From the NCBI GenBank assembly GCA_045650425.1, contig JAZRRD010000064.1, forward strand, positions 1 through 9,869: a DNA stretch of 9,869 nt, in the 5' to 3' direction. Below, piece by piece: positions 5,307-9,869 of this stretch. Below the pieces are notes generated by a model. That model saw nothing but the letters and a program-made list of their open reading frames with translations. It did not search any database and was not told the origin of the DNA. The stretch is from RGIG1752 sp045650425. Its GTDB lineage: Bacteria; Bacillota_I; Bacilli_A; RF39; UBA660. The translations under genes were made by a program, and so were the position numbers. Each line of letters begins with the position of its first letter. Position 1 is the first letter of the stretch.

Positions 5307-5323
5307 TTAACGTTTACTAAATT
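5307..5323. repeat. Attachment-site core within the rpsI 3' end
   Basis: The 17 bases encode the C-terminal FSKR and stop codon of S9 on the minus strand. They are repeated exactly at 4187-4203. This tail is nearly invariant among bacterial S9 proteins, which explains why a recombinase would use it as a target. Confidence 0.85.
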
Positions 5324-5726
5324 GTGGTGCTCTACGAGCTTTTTTAAGACCATATTTCTTACGTTCTTTAACTCTTGGATCTCTTGTAACAAATCCAGCG
5401 TTTTTAAGAATGTGTCTATATGAATCATCTCTTGTTTGATCAGTATTTTCATCAAATTTTAGTAATGCTCTAGTGATAGCTAGTCTAATAGCTCCTGTTT
5501 GACCAGAAAACCCACCACCAATAACTTTAACATCGATATCAAATCTAGTTTCATTTCCAGTGGCAACTAATGGTTGTTTTAAATCCATAACTAAAGTTGC
5601 ATAAGGCATATATTCGTTAACATCAATTCCATTAACAGTAATATTTCCAGTTCCACCAACTAAAGTCGCACGTGCAACAGAACGTTTTCTACGACCAGTA
5701 GCACTCCAAGTTTGTTTATTTGCCAT
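5307..5726 (-). CDS. rpsI: 30S ribosomal protein S9
   Basis: S9 is a small-subunit head protein whose C-terminal basic tail reaches the P-site tRNA. The sequence shows ATGRRKRSVARATL near the N-terminus, GGGFSGQTGAIRLAITRALL in the middle and the hallmark end KKARRAPQFSKR. The 139-residue length is slightly longer than the usual 130 because of the N-terminal MANKQTWSA segment. Two ATGs are in frame. The one at 5732 is only two bases after AGGAGG, while the one at 5726 is eight bases after it, so 5726 is the start. It lies twelve bases after rplM, as in most bacteria. Its last codons double as the attachment core of the adjacent element and remain intact. Confidence 0.97.
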   Translation of the reverse strand: MANKQTWSATGRRKRSVARATLVGGTGNITVNGIDVNEYMPYATLVMDLKQPLVATGNETRFDIDVKVIGGGFSGQTGAIRLAITRALLKFDENTDQTRDDSYRHILKNAGFVTRDPRVKERKKYGLKKARRAPQFSKR

Positions 5727-5738
5727 AACCATTTCCTC

Positions 5739-6170
5739 CTAATTAATTTCCAAAGTTTCAGGTTTTTGAGCTGCATGCTTATGATCAGTTCCAGCATAAA
5801 CAAATAATTTTTTTGCCATAGCTCTACCTAATCTAGTATGAGGAAGCATTCCTTTAATAGCTCTTTCTACCATTTCTTCTGGATAACTATTTAACATTGT
5901 TTTAGCATTACGTTCTCTTAACCCTCCTGGAAAACCACTATGATTATAATACATTTTGTCTTCTAATTTGTTTCCAGTTAATTTAACTTTGTCAGCATTG
6001 ATTACAATAACATAATCTCCACAATCAACATGTGGTGTATAAGTAACTTTATGTTTACCTCTTAATACTGTAGCAACTTTAGTAGCTAATCTACCTAAAG
6101 TTTGCCCTTCAGCATCTACCACATACCATTTACGTTCAACGTTTTCTTTTTTTTGCATAAATGATTTCAT
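5739..6170 (-). CDS. rplM: 50S ribosomal protein L13
   Basis: L13 is an early-assembly 23S rRNA-binding protein. Recognisable segments are WYVVDAEGQTLGRLAT, LRGKHKVTYTPHVDCGDYVIVINADKV, YYNHSGFPGGL, and AIKGMLPHTRLGRAMAKKLFVYAG followed by H-KHAAQKPE. The 143-residue length is normal. AAAGGA precedes the ATG. Transcription starts from the promoter at 6252-6280, and a leader structure upstream probably gives feedback control by L13, as in other Firmicutes. Confidence 0.97.
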   Translation of the reverse strand: MKSFMQKKENVERKWYVVDAEGQTLGRLATKVATVLRGKHKVTYTPHVDCGDYVIVINADKVKLTGNKLEDKMYYNHSGFPGGLRERNAKTMLNSYPEEMVERAIKGMLPHTRLGRAMAKKLFVYAGTDHKHAAQKPETLEIN

Positions 6171-6245
6171 AAAATTTTTCCTTTCATATATCTTCCATTT
6201 TTAACTTTCCCAGGGTCAAAAACTTCCAATAAATAAAATGTACCA
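6171..6245 (-). ncRNA. Putative L13 ribosomal-protein leader (rplM 5' UTR)
   Basis: The leader runs about 75 bases from the predicted start to the rplM ATG. Its core is a stem of TTTTTGAC (6222-6215) with GTTAAAAA (6205-6198), eight pairs including one G-T, closing a CCTGGGAAA-type loop. In Firmicutes an L13 leader RNA family sits exactly here and is thought to bind L13. The GAC...TGGGAAAGTTAA pattern fits my memory of that family, but no covariance search could be run. Confidence 0.55.
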
Positions 6246-6251
6246 TTCAAA

Positions 6252-6280
6252 ATTATATGTGAATAAGTAAAAAAAGTCAA
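6252..6280 (-). promoter_or_regulatory. Strong sigma-A-type promoter of rplM-rpsI
   Basis: The minus strand has TTGACT (6280-6275), a 17-base spacer and a perfect TATAAT (6257-6252), the best promoter match in the window. Predicted start is near 6245. The -35 box touches the base of the preceding terminator hairpin. Confidence 0.85.
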
Positions 6281-6310
6281 ATAAAATTTGAGTTTTGCTC
6301 CAATTTTATT
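6280..6310 (-). terminator. Probable terminator after the unknown gene, abutting the rplM promoter
   Basis: On the minus strand AATAAAATTGGAG (6310-6298) pairs with CTCAAATTTTATT (6292-6280) with one mismatch and loop CAAAA. The following T-run is interrupted by GAC (TGAC then seven T), so its strength is uncertain. It separates the upstream genes from the ribosomal-protein transcript. Confidence 0.5.
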
Positions 6311-6314
6311 AAAT

Positions 6315-7004
6315 TTATTTTAAAGTTATTGTTCCTTCGTTATTATCAAGGCTATTTTGTTGATTTTGAAACCAGTTATTTATATAATTTTTTACAAATG
6401 TTTGTATAGTATATTCATCTGTAACTATTAATGTGCCAGGATGGACCTCTCTATATCTATGTTGTTCTGCAAATAAAGCTTCCATTCCTTTAGCCAGTCT
6501 ACTACAATTATCAATTTCAAAAATCAAAGCGCCAGCAAAAAAACTTGTCTTAACTTTATCAAAGCCAATTCTAGCCAAGCATCTTTTAGTTAATTCTGCA
6601 AAAGCTTCAATATCCGTTCTATCATTTGATTTACCACCAATTAAATAATAAAAATCATTATACATATTTCTAAAAGTTATTAGTGGATTTTTATACATAC
6701 TAGGATTATAATTACGGCCCATAGCTTCATCAATTGATGCTAGCGTTTCTGCAAATTCTTTATATTCCTGAGCAAATTCATCTGTACCAAACATTGTAAC
6801 AGAATAACCCAAATCAGTTCTGCAATAGTCGAGACAATCAGCTTCAGCTTTTTTTAATTTGTCAAAAACCAATTTAATAAAAATAGTATATTCTCTTTTA
6901 AAGTTTTCATATACACCAAAATCAGCATTAGCTAAAACTTTTGTTTCTCCTTCTAAAATCGCAACTAAACTCTTTATTTCATCTACATTTTGTAGGCTTT
7001 CCAT
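6315..7004 (-). CDS. Unrecognised 229-residue protein between the HerA-like gene and rplM
   Basis: I do not recognise this protein. It has no signal peptide and no membrane segment. The composition suggests a soluble, mainly helical protein, with a charged N-terminal half (residues 1-85) and a more conserved-looking middle around YKNPLITFRNMYNDFYYLIGG and CLARIGFDKVKTSFFAGALIF. It is richer in alanine than its neighbours. It shows no NurA-like nuclease motif that would make it the usual HerA partner, although adjacency suggests a functional link. The longer GTG start at 7013 overlaps the ribosome binding site GAGGGG (7018-7013), so I choose the ATG at 7004, eight bases downstream of it. It has a likely promoter of its own in the gap after the HerA-like gene and a terminator-like hairpin after it. 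Confidence 0.8.
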   Translation of the reverse strand: MESLQNVDEIKSLVAILEGETKVLANADFGVYENFKREYTIFIKLVFDKLKKAEADCLDYCRTDLGYSVTMFGTDEFAQEYKEFAETLASIDEAMGRNYNPSMYKNPLITFRNMYNDFYYLIGGKSNDRTDIEAFAELTKRCLARIGFDKVKTSFFAGALIFEIDNCSRLAKGMEALFAEQHRYREVHPGTLIVTDEYTIQTFVKNYINNWFQNQQNSLDNNEGTITLK

Positions 7005-7029
7005 AAAAAACACCCCTCAGATAAGGAAT

Positions 7030-7057
7030 ATTATACACAAACATTTAAATTTTGCAA
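7030..7057 (-). promoter_or_regulatory. Promoter of the 229-residue protein gene
   Basis: TTGCAA (7057-7052), a 16-base spacer and a perfect TATAAT (7035-7030) fill the gap between the HerA-like stop codon and the ribosome binding site at 7018-7013. Predicted start is near 7023, leaving a short leader of about 19 bases. Confidence 0.55.
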
Positions 7058-8797
7058 TTATTTAAACCATACACTATCGATATTACAACTAGAACTATAA
7101 GGTTCAGGACTTGGCATTTCGATTTTAACTAAAGTAGGAACTTTAAAAGATGTGCCAAATACCATACATCTACCAGGCTGTAAAATTTGCATTTTCTTTA
7201 TTGTCTCTTCCGCAATATTTGGAACAATTCGAGATACAAACTCTAAATCTTTTGGATGTAACATTTTAAATAGGAAATAATTATTACACTGAGACAAACT
7301 TGTCTCAGATAATTCCGAAGGTCTTTGGGAAATTAAACCTAATAAAACGCCGTATTTTCTGCCCTCTTTGCTTATTCTGTCAAAAATATTATATCCAATG
7401 ATATCTACATCATTGTCATTTTGAACATATCTATGTGCTTCTTCTAAAATAAAATGGATTGGCATTGAAGCTCTATCCTCTAATTCCTTACAATAATTAA
7501 ATAACATTTTTGCCAAAATCTTAGTAATAACTTTAGCAAATCTATCATCAACATAATTTATATTAATGTTTATAAGTTGAGACCTTTCACCATTATTAAT
7601 AATTAGTCGTCTTATAAAATTTTCTTGATTAACATATGAAGGATATTTAAAGAAAGCACTATCTGTACTATTACATAAAGTTTCCAAGTTAGCCTTGATA
7701 TAATAAATATCATTATAATAAGTTTCATTTCTTAAAAAGCCTTCATCTATTAAAGCAAAATCTAACGCATATAATATATCATTTAAGGTATATACGTATG
7801 ATTTATCAGGCAAAGATAAACTAACATCTGGCATAATCATATCTGATAAAAACTTATTCACCACTTCAATAGCTCTAATTTTACCAGACTCATCTATTAA
7901 AAGGCACTGCTTTAAACTTCTTGAATATCCAGGTTGATATATTTCTGTTTCTAAATTTAAAGTATTTGTATTATATTTTGTCAAAACCGCAAAGAACTGA
8001 TCACGTATTTGGGAAGAACTTCTACCGCTTACAAGAATTTCTTGTAACGCCTTAGCTATAATACTATTTTGATATTTTAAACTTATTTCATCATGTTTCT
8101 TAAAAACATTTACAAACTTTAATGTTTTATCAAGTAAAGATAATTGTGATCTTTTACCAACATTTAAAAGTAAAGCTAAATCATCAACATCTAAAAGCCA
8201 TACTGGAATAGATAATTTTTCTGTTTCACTCTTTAATTTTGTAGTAATATGTTTAAAATTTATATTATTATCAAACTTAGAAAATGCATTATGATATTCT
8301 CCATAAGCATCTATTACAAATATTGTTGCATTCTTTGGATATATCTCTCTATTAAATAAGTTTTGAATTAATTTAGCAAAACCACATGATTTACCACTTC
8401 CAGTACTACCTATGAAAGCAAAATGCTGGCTAAATAAATCATTAAGTTTAGCTCCAACTTTAACATCTGGATAAACTTCACTATGTCCAATATATAACTC
8501 TTTATTGACATCGGTTATTCCTATAATTTTATTAACAAAACTTGGCGCTATAATGTTTATTTTAGAAGCAAATGAAGGTTTATTGGAAAAACCATATACA
8601 AATCTATTATTAATAACTTCACCTAAGATATTAATATAAGCAACCGATTTTTTTATATTTGAAATTTCCCCTATAAAATTTTTAGTACCATCAGCTATCA
8701 ATACATATAAATCTATTATATTTTTAACTTCACTTAAATTAATTGCTAACTCTAATTCTATCGTTCTTTCATCAATTGATATGATTTTTCCTAACAC
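7058..8797 (-). CDS. HerA-like (DUF87) DNA-translocating ATPase
   Basis: This cytoplasmic hexameric-type ATPase of the HerA/FtsK superfamily has 579 residues. Residues 3 to about 90 look like the small beta-barrel (HAS-barrel) at the front of HerA proteins. Walker A is GSTGSGKS at about 130-137 and Walker B is HFILEEAHRYV near 450. The family motif QRPSELSETSLSQCNNYFLF is followed by HPKDLEFV. A region of some 200 residues between Walker A and B is probably the helical insertion. HerA proteins pump or unwind DNA, often with the NurA nuclease, in end resection or anti-phage defence. NurA is not visible here and the neighbour is an unknown protein. The GTG at 8806 directly abuts AGAGG, so the GTG at 8797, nine bases after it, is the likelier start. 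Confidence 0.9.
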   Translation of the reverse strand: MLGKIISIDERTIELELAINLSEVKNIIDLYVLIADGTKNFIGEISNIKKSVAYINILGEVINNRFVYGFSNKPSFASKINIIAPSFVNKIIGITDVNKELYIGHSEVYPDVKVGAKLNDLFSQHFAFIGSTGSGKSCGFAKLIQNLFNREIYPKNATIFVIDAYGEYHNAFSKFDNNINFKHITTKLKSETEKLSIPVWLLDVDDLALLLNVGKRSQLSLLDKTLKFVNVFKKHDEISLKYQNSIIAKALQEILVSGRSSSQIRDQFFAVLTKYNTNTLNLETEIYQPGYSRSLKQCLLIDESGKIRAIEVVNKFLSDMIMPDVSLSLPDKSYVYTLNDILYALDFALIDEGFLRNETYYNDIYYIKANLETLCNSTDSAFFKYPSYVNQENFIRRLIINNGERSQLINININYVDDRFAKVITKILAKMLFNYCKELEDRASMPIHFILEEAHRYVQNDNDVDIIGYNIFDRISKEGRKYGVLLGLISQRPSELSETSLSQCNNYFLFKMLHPKDLEFVSRIVPNIAEETIKKMQILQPGRCMVFGTSFKVPTLVKIEMPSPEPYSSSCNIDSVWFK

Positions 8798-8821
8798 TTC
8801 TAGCACCCTCTATTCAAAATC

Positions 8822-8830
8822 ATTTTAACA
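8822..8830 (-). promoter_or_regulatory. Possible extended -10 promoter of the HerA-like gene
   Basis: The minus strand reads TGTTAAAAT (8830-8822), a TGn extended -10 with one mismatch in the hexamer. No good -35 is present. It lies in the 53-base gap after truA, and the predicted start near 8815 leaves room for the AGAGG ribosome binding site. Confidence 0.35.
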
Positions 8831-8850
8831 TATTTGAAAATAAAAAAGAA

Positions 8851-9573
8851 CTAGTATTTGATTTCTTTCAAATATAGCCCTTCAGATGGAGCAGTGCTTA
8901 GCTGCTTTTTTTCGTTTGGATTATCTAACATATTTTTAATTTCTTCCAAACTAATTTTATTTTTATTATAATCTAACATCGCGCCAACTAAATTCCTTAC
9001 CATATAACGATAAAAAGATCTCCCTCTAAAATATACATAGACATAATCTTTATTACCTACTACTTTAATATTATAAATTATTGCTGTGGAATCATCTCTT
9101 TCTCCGCTAACAAAATTTCTAAAATCATGAACACCTTTAAATACTTTTGCTATTTTCTTTAGTTTTGTTATATTTATATCTTCCTTATAGTATAAAAAAT
9201 AATCGGCATTAAATGGAGAATATTCTCCTCTATAAATTTTATAAACGTAAGTCTTTTCTTTTACATTAAATCTTGCATGAAAATTATCATTCACAATCTT
9301 ACAATAGAAAACATTTAAATACTTCGATGTTTTCCTATTTAATAAAAATAATAATTTATCTTCATCAATATCTTTAGTTAAATCAAAGTGAGCACATTGC
9401 ATATAAGCGTGTACTCCTCTATCTGTTCTACCAGCACCTTTAATTTCTACTTCCTCTCTAGTAAAACTTTTTAATGCATCCTCAAGTTCTTTTTGAACAC
9501 TTTTTTTATCTTTTTGACGTTGAAAACCATAAAATTTGCTCCCATCATATGAAAATTTTATTAAATATCTCAT
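8851..9573 (-). CDS. truA: tRNA pseudouridine(38-40) synthase TruA
   Basis: TruA converts uridines 38-40 in the anticodon arm of many tRNAs to pseudouridine. The sequence begins MRYLIKFSYDGSKFYGFQRQ and has the catalytic aspartate D51 in GAGRTDRGVHA. It then shows FHARF, a Y-x-Y-x-I repeat around residue 110, FRGRSFYRYMVRNLVGAML and a C-terminal APSEGLYLKEIKY. The length of 240 residues is normal. The ATG overlaps the stop of the upstream EcfA-like gene (TAATG), and only a weak GGTG lies upstream, so translation is probably coupled. This is the standard position for truA in Firmicutes, behind the ECF transporter genes. Confidence 0.97.
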   Translation of the reverse strand: MRYLIKFSYDGSKFYGFQRQKDKKSVQKELEDALKSFTREEVEIKGAGRTDRGVHAYMQCAHFDLTKDIDEDKLLFLLNRKTSKYLNVFYCKIVNDNFHARFNVKEKTYVYKIYRGEYSPFNADYFLYYKEDINITKLKKIAKVFKGVHDFRNFVSGERDDSTAIIYNIKVVGNKDYVYVYFRGRSFYRYMVRNLVGAMLDYNKNKISLEEIKNMLDNPNEKKQLSTAPSEGLYLKEIKY

Positions 9574-9869
9574 TATGACACCATTCTAAATATTGCTTTA
9601 ATCAATTCTTTATTATCAGTATAATTATCTAAGTTTATATTGTTGTTCTTACAAAAAATTATAAATTCTACTATCTTAGGAATCTCTATATATTCATATA
9701 AATTTTCATTATAAAAATCAACTTTAGATAATGAAATTATATTATCATTTTTTACTATGCAAATATGGTCAACTAAATCAAATAAAAATACTATATCATT
9801 AGTATGAATAATTAAATTAAAATGATATTCTTTAAGTCTTATAATTAATTTTTTAAAATAATTTTTTTC
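9573..9869 (-). CDS. C-terminal part of an ECF-transporter ATPase (EcfA-like)
   Basis: The frame is open from the window edge to a TAA at 9575-9573 (98 residues seen). The segment IIHTNDIVFLFDLVDHICIVKNDNII matches the H-loop region of EcfA-type ATPases (TH-D--F----D-I-V---G-I), with the switch histidine kept. The tail, IPKIVEFIIFCK...NYTDNKELIKAI, matches the EcfA C-terminal domain pattern (P-----F------...-T--EL---I). Walker A, signature and Walker B lie outside the window. EcfA proteins energise vitamin and cofactor uptake together with EcfT and substrate-binding S proteins. No ecfT lies between this gene and truA, unlike the common ecfA1-ecfA2-ecfT-truA order. The glycine usually seen after the H-loop (KGKI) is replaced by KNDNI, so the protein looks somewhat divergent. 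Confidence 0.7.
   Translation of the reverse strand, partial: EKNYFKKLIIRLKEYHFNLIIHTNDIVFLFDLVDHICIVKNDNIISLSKVDFYNENLYEYIEIPKIVEFIIFCKNNNINLDNYTDNKELIKAIFRMVS

Larger units (their letters stand above)
4187..5323. mobile_element. Putative integrase-less mini-element inserted at the 3' end of rpsI
   Basis: The two ends are exact 17-bp direct repeats (4187-4203 and 5307-5323) of the last bases of rpsI, so the unit length is 1,120 bp. Inside are one gene (a nucleotidyltransferase with its own promoter) and, near each end, a pair of TGTATGCT repeats 11 bp apart. Core repeats at a conserved gene's 3' end plus helically phased arm repeats are the usual signature of tyrosine-recombinase integration. 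The 3' end of rpsI is a known integration site for streptococcal ICEs. No recombinase, excisionase or replication gene fits in the interval, so it would have to move in trans, or be a decayed remnant. The rpsI reading frame is kept intact, as expected. Confidence 0.7.

Noticed and set aside
5234..5455. Minus-strand open frame of 73 codons overlapping the end of rpsI
   Set aside because: It lies out of frame inside rpsI and its terminator and att block, with low-complexity content and no ribosome binding site; it is a shadow of rpsI.
6433..6648. Plus-strand open frame of 71 codons
   Set aside because: It is antisense to the 229-residue protein gene, which has a promoter and ribosome binding site; no plus-strand signals are seen.
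6315..7004. Calling the HerA neighbour a NurA nuclease
   Set aside because: No NurA-type acidic motifs or RNase H-like pattern could be found in the protein.
6859..7065. Plus-strand open frame of 68 codons
   Set aside because: It is antisense to the 229-residue protein gene and runs across that gene's promoter; no independent evidence of coding.

Overview
Low-GC, AT-rich bacterial DNA, most likely from an uncultured Firmicutes/Bacilli relative (Erysipelotrichales- or RF39-like). The evidence for this is the standard genetic code with TGG Trp codons, strong GGAGG-type ribosome binding sites, TATAAT promoters, an rplM-rpsI pair behind what looks like an L13-type leader, and an EcfA-like protein joined to truA. 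The species cannot be named from this window. Almost everything is on the minus strand, so gene order below runs from high to low coordinates.

Right part (about 9869-5307), the conserved block: the C-terminal end of an ECF-transporter-type ATPase overlaps truA by one base. Then come a HerA-like (DUF87) ATPase, an unrecognised 229-residue protein, a terminator-like hairpin, a TTGACT-N17-TATAAT promoter with a putative L13 leader, rplM and rpsI. The HerA-like gene and the unknown gene interrupt the truA-rplM-rpsI order usual in Firmicutes.

Middle part (about 4050-5323), the most interesting stretch: the last 17 bases of rpsI (TTAACGTTTACTAAATT on the plus strand) occur again, exactly, 1,120 bp away. 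Between the two copies lie a single nucleotidyltransferase gene with its own promoter and, near each end, a pair of TGTATGCT repeats spaced 11 bp apart. This has the layout of an integrated element (attL/attR, arm sites, one cargo gene) with no integrase of its own. A 50-bp block holding a terminator hairpin lies on the same side of both cores (46/50 identical). Beyond the outer block are three further 11-bp-spaced repeats of a related motif (TGTAGCCTA), which suggests the end of a second related element or remnant in tandem.

Left part (about 3930-264): an apparent operon, starting from an extended -10 promoter, of an HD-domain phosphohydrolase, an ABC ATPase, an ABC-2-type permease, a small gene that looks frameshifted, a small one-helix membrane protein and a CwlD-like N-acetylmuramoyl-L-alanine amidase. 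The amidase converges on the 3' end of a plus-strand gene (possibly a zinc-dependent phospholipase C-like protein). The two coding tails overlap by 8 bp, and the plus-strand gene's terminator lies inside the amidase coding sequence.
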